NCBI GenBank assembly: GCA_036566925.1 | Contig: DATCVI010000055.1 | Span: 35,389 to 99,388 of the forward strand | Direction of reading: 5' to 3' | DNA: 64,000 nucleotides | Origin: Stenotrophomonas_A sp036566925 | Lineage (GTDB): Bacteria > Pseudomonadota > Gammaproteobacteria > Xanthomonadales > Xanthomonadaceae | In this document: one piece after another, positions 1-9,114 of the stretch | How positions within the stretch are numbered: the first letter of the stretch is position 1 | Layout of the letters: each line of letters begins with the position of its first letter | Notes under the pieces: generated by a model | Database searches by the model: none | Told to the model about the DNA's origin: nothing | What the model saw: only the letters and a program-made list of their open reading frames with translations | Made by a program: the position numbers and the translations under genes

Positions 1-85
1 CTACGAAACGCTGCCGGTGTTGCAGAAATACTACGTGCCGTTCTTCGCGCCGCAGACCGGCGCCGCGGCGCCCGCCAAGGATTGA
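1..85 (+). CDS. C-terminal end of an unidentified protein (5' truncated)
   Basis: The last 27 codons of a plus-strand gene enter from the left edge in the frame that starts at base 2 and stop at TGA 83-85. The tail reads ...LQKYYVPFFAPQTGAAAPAKD. It lies 3 nt before glyS and is probably cotranscribed with it. The obvious guess, glyQ, does not fit: GlyQ proteins of this family usually end in a YYxxREKLGFP-type segment, which is absent here. The identity needs the upstream sequence. Confidence 0.6.
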   Translation, partial: YETLPVLQKYYVPFFAPQTGAAAPAKD

Positions 86-88
86 CCG

Positions 89-2242
89 ATGAGCCAAGTT
101 TCCCCCCTGCTGATCGAACTGGGTACCGAAGAGCTGCCGGTCAAGGCGCTGCCGGGCCTGGCCCAGGCCTTCTTCGACGGCGTGCTGGCCGGGCTGGAAA
201 AGCGCGGCGTCAGCGTAGAGCGCGGTGATGCCCGCCCGCTGTCCACGCCGCGCCGTCTGGCGGTGCTATTGCCGGCCGTGGCTATCGAACAGCCGGAGCA
301 GCGCTCCGAAGTGCTGGGCCCGTATCTGAATGTGGCGCTTGACGCAGAAGGCCAAGCGACCAAGGCACTGCAGGGGTTCGCCGCCAAGGCGGGGGTCGAA
401 TGGAGCGCGTTGGAGCGCACCAGCGACAGCAAGGGCGAACGCTTCGTCCACCGCGCGGTGAAGCCCGGCGCACGCACCGCCGACCTGTTGCCGGAAATCC
501 TGGCCGAGGCCGTGGCGGCGATGCCGATCCCCAAGCCGATGCGCTGGGGCGACCACGAGTACGCCTTCGCGCGGCCGGTGCATTGGCTGGTGCTGCTGTT
601 CGGCAAGGAAGTGGTGCCGGCGCAGTTGTTCGGCCTGAACTCGGACCGCATGAGCCGCGGCCATCGTTTCATGCACGACAAGCAGGTGTGGCTGAGCCAC
701 CCCGGCGATTACGTCGAGTCGCTGCGCGCGGCCAATGTCCTCGTCGATCCGGAAGAGCGCCGCCAGCGCATCGTGGCCGAAGTTAACGCGGCGGCCGCCA
801 AGGCCGGTGGCCACGCGCGCATCAGCGACGACAACCTGGAGCAGGTGGTGAACCTGGTCGAATGGCCGTCGGCGGTGCTGTGCGGCTTCGAGCGCGAGTT
901 CCTGGCGGTGCCGCAGGAAGCGCTGGTCGAGACGATGGAGATCAACCAGAAGTTCTTCCCCGTGCTGGATGACGGCGGCAAGCTGACCGAGAAATTCATC
1001 GGCATTGCCAACATCGAATCGCGCGATGTGGCCGAGGTCGCCAAGGGCTACGAGCGCGTCATCCGCCCGCGCTTTGCCGATGCCAAGTTCTTCTTCGACG
1101 AAGACCTCAAGCAGGGCCTGGTGGCGATGGGCGAGGGCCTGAAGGGGGTGACCTACCAGGCGCGCCTGGGCAGCGTCGCCGATAAGGTGCAGCGCGTGGC
1201 CACGCTGGCGCGCACCATCGCGCCGCACGTGGGCGCCGACCCGGTGCTGGCCGCGCGCGCCGCCGAGCTGTGCAAGAACGACCTGCAGTCGCGCATGGTC
1301 AACGAATTTCCCGAGCTGCAGGGCATCGCCGGGCGCCATTACGCCGTGGTCGGCGGTGAATCGCCCGACGTCGCCCTGGCCATCGACGAAGCCTACCGGC
1401 CGCGCTTTGCCGGCGACGACATCGCGTTGTCGCCGGTGGGCAAGGTGCTGGCGATCGCCGAGCGGCTGGACACCCTGGCGGGCGGGTTTGCCGCCGGGCT
1501 CAAGCCGACCGGCAACAAGGATCCCTTCGCGTTGCGCCGCAATGCGTTGGGGTTGGCGCGCACGCTGATCGAAAGCGGTTTCGACGTCGACGTAAAGGCG
1601 CTGCTGCGCGCCGGCACCGACGCCGCGTTGCAGGCGCTGGCCGCGCACCCCGCACCCAAGGCGGCCGCAACGCCCGATGCCACCGCGCTTCCCGCCGAGA
1701 TCTTCGACTTCATCCTCGAACGCCTGCGTGGCTATTACGCCGACAAGGGCGTACCGGCCACCCAGTTCAACGCCGTCGCCGCGCTGTTCGCCAGCGACGC
1801 CGGCGCCGCTGGCGGCCACGGCGCCGCGCGCGGTTCGCTCTACGACTTCGACCGCCGCATCGATGCCATCGGCGTATTCGCCGCCCTGCCCGAAGCCGAA
1901 GCCCTGGCCGCGGCCAACAAGCGCATCCGCAACATCCTGCGCAAGGCCGAAGGCGCGATCCCGGCCATGGTCGATACCTCATTGTTGCGCGAGCCGGCCG
2001 AGGAATCCTTGGCCGAAGCGGTCGAAGGCGCCATCGGCGATACCGACGCGGCGCTGCATCGCCACGACTATGTCGCCGTGCTGGCGCGCCTGGCGCTATT
2101 GCGACCGCAGGTCGATGCGTTCTTTGACAGCGTCATGGTGAATGCCGAGGACCCCGCATTGCGCGGTAATCGCCTGGCATTGTTGCAGCGCCTGGGCGAG
2201 CGCCTGGGCAGCGTCGCGGCGATCGAGCACCTGTCCAGTTGA
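89..2242 (+). CDS. glyS: glycyl-tRNA synthetase, beta subunit
   Basis: Beta chain of the alpha2beta2 glycyl-tRNA synthetase, which charges tRNA-Gly in the cytoplasm. The 717-residue product has the usual length and opens with the family N-terminus LLIELGTEELPVKALP. It also shows the conserved MRWGDHEYAFARPVHW segment (about residues 152-167), the NQKFFPV segment and the central LCKNDLQSRMVNEFPELQGIAGRHYA block, then KDPFALRRNALGLARTLIE. The C-terminal third is the anticodon-binding-like region. The ATG lies 3 nt after the preceding stop, so translation is probably coupled. The alpha-subunit gene is not in the visible part. Confidence 0.97.
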   Translation: MSQVSPLLIELGTEELPVKALPGLAQAFFDGVLAGLEKRGVSVERGDARPLSTPRRLAVLLPAVAIEQPEQRSEVLGPYLNVALDAEGQATKALQGFAAKAGVEWSALERTSDSKGERFVHRAVKPGARTADLLPEILAEAVAAMPIPKPMRWGDHEYAFARPVHWLVLLFGKEVVPAQLFGLNSDRMSRGHRFMHDKQVWLSHPGDYVESLRAANVLVDPEERRQRIVAEVNAAAAKAGGHARISDDNLEQVVNLVEWPSAVLCGFEREFLAVPQEALVETMEINQKFFPVLDDGGKLTEKFIGIANIESRDVAEVAKGYERVIRPRFADAKFFFDEDLKQGLVAMGEGLKGVTYQARLGSVADKVQRVATLARTIAPHVGADPVLAARAAELCKNDLQSRMVNEFPELQGIAGRHYAVVGGESPDVALAIDEAYRPRFAGDDIALSPVGKVLAIAERLDTLAGGFAAGLKPTGNKDPFALRRNALGLARTLIESGFDVDVKALLRAGTDAALQALAAHPAPKAAATPDATALPAEIFDFILERLRGYYADKGVPATQFNAVAALFASDAGAAGGHGAARGSLYDFDRRIDAIGVFAALPEAEALAAANKRIRNILRKAEGAIPAMVDTSLLREPAEESLAEAVEGAIGDTDAALHRHDYVAVLARLALLRPQVDAFFDSVMVNAEDPALRGNRLALLQRLGERLGSVAAIEHLSS

Positions 2243-2355
2243 GTGATGGCGGACGGTGTAACGTCGTTCGTCAATTTGTAATCGGCATGCGGAACACCCC
2301 AGTCATCGCACCGTTTTAACGGCGCGATGTTCGGCTCCCGGTATATCCTCGTCCC

Positions 2356-4137
2356 ATGCGCGTGACTGTCTCGGCCCTGCTGCTGTCGATCCTGCTTTGG
2401 GCCCTGGCCGGGGCCGCGCACGCCCGTGGCACGATCGACAAAGTAAGCATCGAAGGCCTGGACAGCGGCGACGATGCCGAGATGATCGAGAACATCGAGG
2501 TCTCGCTGTCGCTCTACCAGGCCATCGGCAAGGTGCAGGGCGAATCGCGCCTGGAATACATGCTCAACCAGGCCCAGGTCCAGGCCCGGCAGGCGTTGGA
2601 ACCATTCGGCTACTACAGCCCTACCATCACCATCGACGCGCCACGCAATGGCGACAAGGTCACCATCGTGATCCACGTCGACAAGGGCCAGCCGGTGCGC
2701 GTGCGCCAGTCCCATATCGAGCTGACCGGTTGGGCCGAGGAAGACGAATACCTGCAGCGCGACGTCGCCGCGTTCCAGCCGGCCGTCGGCCAGACCTTCA
2801 ATCATCCGCAATACGAGGCCAGCAAGGTCCGCATCACCCGCCGGCTGGCCGAGCGCGGCTACTTCGATGCCGACTTCATCCGCCGCCGGGTCGAGGTCAC
2901 CCGCGCCGAATTCGCCGCCGACATCGACCTGGCCTGGGACAGCGGGCGCCGCTACGACATGGGCCCGGTGCGCTTCGAGTACGAATACTTCCAGCCCGGG
3001 CTGTTCGACCCGTTGGTGTATTGGGATGAAGGCAGCTACTTCCACGAAGGCAAGCTCGACCGCCTGCGCGAGTCGCTCAACAAGCTTGGCTACTTCAACA
3101 CTATCGATATCCAGCCCAAGCCCGAGGAAGCCGATGCCGAGGGCCGCGTGCCGATCGACGTGCGGCTGGAGCTGGCCAAGCGCACCGTCTACACCGCCGG
3201 CCTGAGCTACGGCAGCGAGAGCGGCCCGGGTGTGCGCGGCGGGCTCGAGCGCCGTTACGTCAACTCGCGCGGCCACAAGATGGACACCCAGCTGGACTTC
3301 GCGCAGAAACGCAAGAGCCTGACCACCGCCTACCGCATCCCCGCCTTCAGCTGGCTCGACGGCTGGTATTCGTTGACGGCCGGCTATTACGACGAGCAGA
3401 CCGACTACATCGACCTGCGCAACGTCAAGCTCAGCGCCAGCCGCAGCGGCGAGATCAACGACCGCTGGAGCGCCATCGCCTCGATCAACGCGCTGCGCGA
3501 GCGTTGGCGCTACAGCAGCAACGACCAACCCGACCCGTTCTACCAGTACGCGACCTTCCTCTATCCGCAGCTTCAGGCGATCTATTCCGGCGTCGACGAC
3601 CGCATCTTCCCGCGCCGCGGCATTGCCGCGCGCAGCTTCGTGCGCGGCGGCATCGAAGGCGTCGGTTCGGAGACCAGCTTCGCCCAGGCGTATGCGCAGG
3701 TGTTCTGGTTCGTGGGCGTTGGCGATACCGATCGTTTGATCCTGCGCGGCGAAGCTGGCACCACTTGGACCGGCGACCTGGTTGCGATGCCGCCGAGCCT
3801 GCGGTTCTTCGCAGGCGGCGACAACAGCATCCGCGGCTACGCTTTTCGCGAAGTGGGCCCGCGCACGCCGCCGCCGGACAAATACGCATTGGGCGCCAAG
3901 CACGTGCTCACCGGCAGCGTCGAGTACGAGCGCTATTTCAAGGGCGGCCCGTGGGGTGCGGCGGTATTCGTCGATAGCGGTAGCGCCTTCGACGATCGTC
4001 CCGATTTCCACACCGGCGTGGGCGTGGGCCTGCGCTGGAAATCGCCGATCGGGCCGGTGCGCGTGGACGTGGCGCACGGCTTGAAGGATCCGGATTCGCA
4101 GTTCCAGCTGTACATCAACATCGGAGCCAATCTGTGA
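2356..4137 (+). CDS. tamA: TamA-like outer-membrane translocation/assembly protein
   Basis: Omp85-family outer-membrane protein of the TamA-TamB system, which helps insert autotransporters and other beta-barrel proteins. The 593 residues start with a signal peptide (cleavage near AHA-RG, about residue 24). POTRA-type repeats follow (about 25-260, with GYYSPTITID-like motifs), then a 16-strand barrel (about 270-593) with the family signature GGDNSIRGYAFREVGP near residue 490 and a terminal aromatic strand ending NIGANL. The next gene starts inside the stop (GTGA overlap), so the two form a tight operon. This pairing supports TamA over BamA. Confidence 0.93.
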   Translation: MRVTVSALLLSILLWALAGAAHARGTIDKVSIEGLDSGDDAEMIENIEVSLSLYQAIGKVQGESRLEYMLNQAQVQARQALEPFGYYSPTITIDAPRNGDKVTIVIHVDKGQPVRVRQSHIELTGWAEEDEYLQRDVAAFQPAVGQTFNHPQYEASKVRITRRLAERGYFDADFIRRRVEVTRAEFAADIDLAWDSGRRYDMGPVRFEYEYFQPGLFDPLVYWDEGSYFHEGKLDRLRESLNKLGYFNTIDIQPKPEEADAEGRVPIDVRLELAKRTVYTAGLSYGSESGPGVRGGLERRYVNSRGHKMDTQLDFAQKRKSLTTAYRIPAFSWLDGWYSLTAGYYDEQTDYIDLRNVKLSASRSGEINDRWSAIASINALRERWRYSSNDQPDPFYQYATFLYPQLQAIYSGVDDRIFPRRGIAARSFVRGGIEGVGSETSFAQAYAQVFWFVGVGDTDRLILRGEAGTTWTGDLVAMPPSLRFFAGGDNSIRGYAFREVGPRTPPPDKYALGAKHVLTGSVEYERYFKGGPWGAAVFVDSGSAFDDRPDFHTGVGVGLRWKSPIGPVRVDVAHGLKDPDSQFQLYINIGANL

Positions 4138-7100
4138 GCGCGCCTGTACCGCCGCCGCGTCCGCGCTTCTATCGGCGCCGTCGCTTCTGGGTCGGTTCCG
4201 GATTGGGTGTGCTCGCGCTGGCCCTGGTGGCGCTGCTGGCGGTGTACTGGCTGCTGCAGACGGTGGCGGGGCGCAATGTGCTGCTCGCCCAAGTGGTGGC
4301 GCGCCTGCCGGCTGGCGCCACGTTCACCTGGAAGGAAGTGGACGGTCCGCTGGCCGGGCCATTGACGCTGCGCGGTGTCGACTTCCGTTACCAGGATTAC
4401 CGATTCACCGCGGACCGCGTGCATCTCGACGCGGCCTTGCGCCCGCTGCTGGGCCGCAAGCTGCAACTGGATGCGCTGGAGGTCAGCGGCGCTACGCTCA
4501 ACCTGGCCAAGAGCGAGGAGCCGTTCGAGCTGCCGCGCTGGCCCGACTCGCTGCCGCACATCGAGATGCCGCTGGCGATCCAGGCCGACACCATCGTGGT
4601 CGATTCGCTGCGCGTAACCCAGTTGGGCGAGCCGCTGATCGACGTGCGCCGTGTCCGTGGCGGGCTGGACTTGGCCAACGGCGAACTGCGTACACGCCGG
4701 TTGCAAGTGGATACCGACCGCGGCAACTTCGGCCTCAACGGCGACTACGTCCCGCGCGAGGACTACAAGACCAACTTCACCGCTACCGCCGTGCTGCCCG
4801 CACCCCGTGGCCGCACCCCGGCGAGCTTTGGGCTGGTCGCGCGCGGCGACCTGGAGAACATGGAGGTAGCCATCGCCGGGCGCGCGCCGAAGCCGCTGCG
4901 CGCCAGCCTGGTTTTCACCGGCCGCGACGACCCGCGCTGGAAATTGCGTGCCGATACCGAAGCGCTCGACACCGCGCTGCTGATGGGTGCCGCCGGGGTG
5001 GCCGAGCCCGCTGCGGCCACGCCGCTGGCCTTCGATTTCAGTGCCGAAGGCAAGGGCGGCAGTGCGGCACTACAGGGCTGGGTGCGCCAGGGTGAACAAA
5101 AGATCGTGGTGCAACCTTCGCGGGTGGCGTTGAAGGACCAGGTGATCACCGCCGCGCCGTTGGTCGTCGACGCCTTCGGCGGTCAACTGAGTTTGCGTGG
5201 CACCGGCGACTTCCGCGATGCCGACAATGCGCGCTTCCGCGTGGCCGCCTACGCCCGCGACATGCGCTTCGTGCCCGCACCGGACCCCGCCACGCCGCAA
5301 GCGCAACAGGTGCCGGTGGAATTGCGCGAAGCGCGCTTTGGCCTGGCCGGCACGATGAAGCAGTGGGCCGTGTATGGACGCGCCGAGATCGCGCGCGAGC
5401 AACAGCGCGCCGAGCTGCATGTCGATGCCCGCGGCGATGAGCGCCATGCGCAGTTGCGCGAAGTGCGTGCGACCACGCCCGGCGGCGCGCTCGACCTCAG
5501 CGGCGAGGTTGCCTGGCAACCGACGCTGTCGTGGGACGTGGCCGCGCGCCTGTCGCAGTTCGACCCGGGCTACTTTGCGCCGGGCTGGGATGGCCGGTTG
5601 TCCGGGCAAATTGCCTCGAAGGGCCGGCAGTTGCCGCCGGCTGCCAATGGCACGCCCGGCGCGTACCAGGCAACCGCGGAAATTACCGCGCTGCGTGGCC
5701 AGCTGCGTCAGCGTGCCATCGACGCACGCGGCCGCTTTGCGCTGGAAGGCAACCAGGGCGAAGGCGACTTGACCCTGGCCGTGGGCAACAGCCGCCTCAG
5801 CGCGCGCGGCCGCGTGGGTGACCGCCTCGACGTCACCGCGCAGCTACAGCCCTTGCAGCTGGACGATCTGCTCCCCGGCGCCACTGGCAGCGTGCGCGGT
5901 ACGCTCCAGCTCGGCGGCCGCCGCGACGCGCCCGACATCACCGCCGACCTCGCCGGCACTGGCTTGCGCTGGAACGACTACGCCGCAGACAGCCTCTCGC
6001 TGCGCGGCCGGCTACCGTGGCGCGGCAGCGCCGGCAGCCTGACCTTGCAGGGCACCGCCGTCACCGCCGGCATGGTGCTGGACAGCGTGCAGGTGCAGGC
6101 TCAGGGCGCGGTGGAAAACCTGCGCCTGCAGGCCGAGGTGCGCAACGAGATGGCGCAGCTGGCCCTGCAGGGTGGCGTGCGACGCAATGGCGCGCGCTGG
6201 CAGGGCGAGCTGGCTGCGCTGCGGATCACCCCGGCCAAGGGCAACGCCTGGGCGTTGCGCCAGCCGGCGCAGTTCAACGTCAACGGCGCCGCCTTCAGCG
6301 TCAGCGACGCCTGCCTGGCCGCGGTCGGCGCGGGGGGCGCGTTGTGCGTGCAGGCCAACTGGCCGCGCGATGGCGTGACTGTTCATAGCGAGGCATTGCC
6401 GCTGAGCCTGATCCAACCGTGGCTGCCGCCGAACGAGGGTCGCCAGGTGCACCTGCGCGGTGAGCTCACGGTTGACGGCACGTTCCGCCCGCGTGGCAAT
6501 GCCTGGGAAGGCAACTTCAAGGTCGCCTCGCTCGAAGGCGGCATCCGCCTGGGCGACAACAGCCGCGGCGAAGTGGTGCGCTACGACCACTTCAGCCTCA
6601 ACGGCGACTTCAACCCGCAGAAGATCCAGGGTTACCTGGGCATCGGCTTCCAGGGCAACGGCTTCGTCGACGCACGCTTCACTACCGGCTGGGACAGCTA
6701 CGCCCCGCTCAACGGCGAGCTGTACCTCAACATGTCGCGCCTCAGCTGGCTGCAGCTGTTCGTCGCCGACCTGGTGCAGCCCAAGGGCCAGGTGGAAGGC
6801 CATGTCAGCCTGCGCGGCACCCGTGCCCAGCCGCAGCTGGGCGGCGAGGCGACATTGAAGGACTTCACCGGCGAATATCCTTCGATGGGCCTCACCCTCA
6901 CCGATGGCCAGGGCCGTTTCAGCGCGCAGCCCGACGGTTCGGCGCGCATCGTTGCCCAGGTGAAGTCGGGCGAGGGCAGCCTCAACGTCGATGGCGACTT
7001 GTCCTGGTACGGCGAGCGTACGCCGCTGAAGCTCAATATCCGCGGCGAGCGCGTGCTGCTCTACAACACGCCGGAACTTCGCATCGTCGCCAACCCCGAC

Positions 7101-7955
7101 CTGCAGTTCGGCATCGTCGACAAGACCATGCAGCTGCGCGGCCAGGTCACCGTGCCGGAAGCCGACATCGACCTGGAGCGGCTCGACCGTGGCGCGTCGG
7201 TTTCCGAGGACGTGGTGGTGCTCGACCCGATCGACCCGGAAGAGACCCCGGCCTCGCCGCTGGACATGGACCTGGCGCTGATTCTCGGCGACGACGTGCA
7301 CATGGCCGGGTTTGGCCTGAAGGGCGCGCTGAGCGGCCGCCTGCAAGTGCGCGCACGTCCTGGCCGCGAGATGACGGCCAACGGCGGCCTGGATGTCAGC
7401 GGCCGCTACAAGGCCTACGGCCAGGACCTGACCATCACCCGCGGTCAGCTCACCTGGAGCAACAACATCGTCTCCGACCCGCGCATCAACATCCGTGCCG
7501 AGCGCCGCATTGGCGATGTCACCGCCGGCATCGACGTCAGCGGCCGCGCCGAATCGCCGCGCGCCGATGTTTGGGCCAGCCCCTCGATGTCGCAATCCGA
7601 AGCGCTGTCCTACCTGGTACTTGGCCGCGGCCTGGCCAGCGCCAGCGGCAGCGAAGCGCAGCAGGTGACCGCTGCCTCGGCGGCGTTGTCGGCCGGTAGC
7701 GGCCTGATCGCCTCGCAGCTCGGCGCCAAGCTTGGGCTGGACGAAGCCGGCGTGAGCCAGTCCGGCACGCTGGGCTCGGTGGTCGGCTTCGGCAAATACC
7801 TCTCGCCGCGCTTCTATGTCGGCTACGGCGTGGCGCTGGTAGGCGGCAGCTCGGTCATCACCTTGAAGTACCTGCTCACACGCGGCTTCGACGTGGAAGT
7901 CGAATCCAGCACGATCGAGACCAAGGGCTCGGTGAACTGGCGCAAAGAGAAGTAG
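4134..7955 (+). CDS. tamB: TamB-like translocation and assembly module protein
   Basis: Long periplasm-spanning AsmA/TamB-family protein of 1273 residues. It carries an N-terminal membrane anchor (about residues 22-45, LGVLALALVALLAVYWLL), a long run of beta-rich repeats, and the conserved C-terminal DUF490 domain (about 930-1273). Motifs near the end include a GQDLTITRGQL segment, SDPRINIRAER and SQSEALSYLVLGRGL. It is thought to bridge inner and outer membranes and to work with TamA or in phospholipid transport. The start is GTG, overlapping the tamA stop by 4 nt. Length and domain order are normal. Confidence 0.95.
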   Translation: MSAPVPPPRPRFYRRRRFWVGSGLGVLALALVALLAVYWLLQTVAGRNVLLAQVVARLPAGATFTWKEVDGPLAGPLTLRGVDFRYQDYRFTADRVHLDAALRPLLGRKLQLDALEVSGATLNLAKSEEPFELPRWPDSLPHIEMPLAIQADTIVVDSLRVTQLGEPLIDVRRVRGGLDLANGELRTRRLQVDTDRGNFGLNGDYVPREDYKTNFTATAVLPAPRGRTPASFGLVARGDLENMEVAIAGRAPKPLRASLVFTGRDDPRWKLRADTEALDTALLMGAAGVAEPAAATPLAFDFSAEGKGGSAALQGWVRQGEQKIVVQPSRVALKDQVITAAPLVVDAFGGQLSLRGTGDFRDADNARFRVAAYARDMRFVPAPDPATPQAQQVPVELREARFGLAGTMKQWAVYGRAEIAREQQRAELHVDARGDERHAQLREVRATTPGGALDLSGEVAWQPTLSWDVAARLSQFDPGYFAPGWDGRLSGQIASKGRQLPPAANGTPGAYQATAEITALRGQLRQRAIDARGRFALEGNQGEGDLTLAVGNSRLSARGRVGDRLDVTAQLQPLQLDDLLPGATGSVRGTLQLGGRRDAPDITADLAGTGLRWNDYAADSLSLRGRLPWRGSAGSLTLQGTAVTAGMVLDSVQVQAQGAVENLRLQAEVRNEMAQLALQGGVRRNGARWQGELAALRITPAKGNAWALRQPAQFNVNGAAFSVSDACLAAVGAGGALCVQANWPRDGVTVHSEALPLSLIQPWLPPNEGRQVHLRGELTVDGTFRPRGNAWEGNFKVASLEGGIRLGDNSRGEVVRYDHFSLNGDFNPQKIQGYLGIGFQGNGFVDARFTTGWDSYAPLNGELYLNMSRLSWLQLFVADLVQPKGQVEGHVSLRGTRAQPQLGGEATLKDFTGEYPSMGLTLTDGQGRFSAQPDGSARIVAQVKSGEGSLNVDGDLSWYGERTPLKLNIRGERVLLYNTPELRIVANPDLQFGIVDKTMQLRGQVTVPEADIDLERLDRGASVSEDVVVLDPIDPEETPASPLDMDLALILGDDVHMAGFGLKGALSGRLQVRARPGREMTANGGLDVSGRYKAYGQDLTITRGQLTWSNNIVSDPRINIRAERRIGDVTAGIDVSGRAESPRADVWASPSMSQSEALSYLVLGRGLASASGSEAQQVTAASAALSAGSGLIASQLGAKLGLDEAGVSQSGTLGSVVGFGKYLSPRFYVGYGVALVGGSSVITLKYLLTRGFDVEVESSTIETKGSVNWRKEK

Positions 7956-7976
7956 CGGGTAATGCGCAAAGGCTTG

Positions 7977-8435
7977 CTACTCAAAGAGCCTTGGATCGAG
8001 CGCCAGCTCATCAGCAGAGCGCAGGACGATTTCGCCGAATCGCGAATGTGCGGGGTTGATGAGGATATTGAACTCGCCACGCGCCACCGCACTAGGCACC
8101 CGAATCGCGAGGTGCCGGCCCTCTCGCACGAACGCGTCGCCAACGGCACGCACCGCATCGTCGTAAGGCAACTGGCGCCATCCATCCGGCCACTGGTCGC
8201 GGGACAGCTCGTGGATCGCATCGTCCGGCAGGTCGTAGGTGAGCAGTCGCCGGCCTTCCGGCACATCCTCACGGTTGACGTGAACCAGGATCTCCAACAT
8301 AGCCAGCGACACCGATGTGGCCACATAGGCGAGGCGTACGCCGACGCTGTTCCAACGACCGGGAGCGACTGCAGAACCATTGCCGAGCAGAGCGGTGGCA
8401 ATGTACTCGGGCTTGCTGATCCGATAGACCAGCAT
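7977..8435 (-). CDS. RES-domain toxin of a RES/Xre toxin-antitoxin pair
   Basis: A 152-residue RES-domain protein. Characterised members of this family (MbcT, Res, ParT) degrade NAD+ or ADP-ribosylate a host enzyme, stopping growth until the antitoxin binds. The family's conserved positions are visible: Arg27 in GRWN, Tyr37 in AYVATS, Glu48 in LAMLEIL and Ser131 in NPAHSRFGEI, giving the R-Y-E-S pattern. Its ATG overlaps the antitoxin stop by one base, so the two are translationally coupled with the antitoxin first, as is usual. The stop lies about 20 nt from the tamB stop. The module looks complete and uninterrupted. Confidence 0.9.
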   Translation of the reverse strand: MLVYRISKPEYIATALLGNGSAVAPGRWNSVGVRLAYVATSVSLAMLEILVHVNREDVPEGRRLLTYDLPDDAIHELSRDQWPDGWRQLPYDDAVRAVGDAFVREGRHLAIRVPSAVARGEFNILINPAHSRFGEIVLRSADELALDPRLFE

Positions 8436-8935
8436 CAGGCGAAATCACCGTGATCTATTCGCACCAGCTCGTACTCCACATCACGGGCGCCGGCATCCGT
8501 GGCCAAGAGGTCCAACGGCTTGGCACCCAGGATGCGACTTACGCCCGATAGCCAACGACTGGCCTTTTCTCCATTGCCAAACACCCGCTCGGCTTCACGC
8601 GCGATACGCGCAATACGAAGCACCCGATCAGACTCGCTTTCAGTCAGCGGCTCCTGCTTGGCCTGGCGGCGCTGGAACGTGCGCGCCGAAATGTCCGAGA
8701 TCTGCAGCACAACTTCCGGCGCTACAAGCAATTTGGCGGCCAACCGGCCCACGGCGCGGCTCGGCAACTGTGGAGAACGCGTCTTCCTTTCCACCACGGA
8801 CGTCCTTTGATGCGCTGGAATGGATCGACCCGCAGCGGCTTGGCGCTTGGATGCCACCGGGCTGCGCGCGGAAACCACGCCCTTCTTCGGCGTCTCGCCC
8901 AAGTAGATAAGAACCTTATCGACCGTCTCGCTCAT
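8435..8935 (-). CDS. Xre/MbcA-ParS-type antitoxin
   Basis: A 166-residue partner of the RES toxin. The C-terminal half (about 70-166) has the Xre-like toxin-binding region (MbcA/ParS, DUF2384), including SARTFQRR, a LTESESDRVLRIARIAREAERVFGN segment and the family-like WLSGVSRILGAKPLDLLATDAGARDVEYELVRIDHG. The N-terminal third is basic and low in complexity and may bind DNA. The start at 8935 was chosen because AGAGGA lies 7 nt upstream. The longer frame (to 9073) would run through a -10 element and an operator-like palindrome, and is unlikely. It should neutralise the toxin and repress its own promoter. Confidence 0.87.
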   Translation of the reverse strand: MSETVDKVLIYLGETPKKGVVSARSPVASKRQAAAGRSIPAHQRTSVVERKTRSPQLPSRAVGRLAAKLLVAPEVVLQISDISARTFQRRQAKQEPLTESESDRVLRIARIAREAERVFGNGEKASRWLSGVSRILGAKPLDLLATDAGARDVEYELVRIDHGDFA

Positions 8936-8948
8936 GAGCTTGTCCTCT

Positions 8949-8979
8949 GCCATCTGGCGTCCATTATGCGCCAGATGGC
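8949..8979 (-). promoter_or_regulatory. 11-bp perfect inverted repeat, likely operator of the toxin-antitoxin operon
   Basis: GCCATCTGGCG (8949-8959) and CGCCAGATGGC (8969-8979) form a perfect 11-bp inverted repeat with a 9-bp spacer. The spacer holds the predicted -10 hexamer of the antitoxin promoter, so protein bound here would block RNA polymerase directly. Autorepression by the antitoxin or the complex is typical of this family. The palindrome is seen directly; the protein that binds it is inferred. Confidence 0.8.
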
Positions 8980-8992
8980 GGATCAAGGTCAG
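8963..8992 (-). promoter_or_regulatory. predicted sigma70 promoter of the toxin-antitoxin operon
   Basis: On the minus strand a -35 CTGACC (8987-8992) is followed after 18 bp by a -10 CATAAT (8963-8968, five of six consensus bases). Transcription would start near 8956, about 20 nt before the antitoxin ATG at 8935. The -10 lies inside the inverted repeat. Confidence 0.6.
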
Positions 8993-9114
8993 GCAGACCA
9001 TGCCTTGTTGCCCGCGAGTCAGGGGCAGCGCGGTATCCACTTGATTTTTCAAAGAAAGTTCGCAACTGGTCATGGGGTTGGGCGTGCGCCAGCACTGTCA
9101 GCGGACATCCGGTG

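Noticed and set aside
1..85. The left-edge fragment as glyQ
   Set aside because: Next to glyS this is the first guess, but the tail does not resemble GlyQ C-termini.
8936..9073. N-terminal extension of the antitoxin
   Set aside because: It would cover the -10 box and the operator palindrome; AGAGGA 7 nt before 8935 supports the shorter form.
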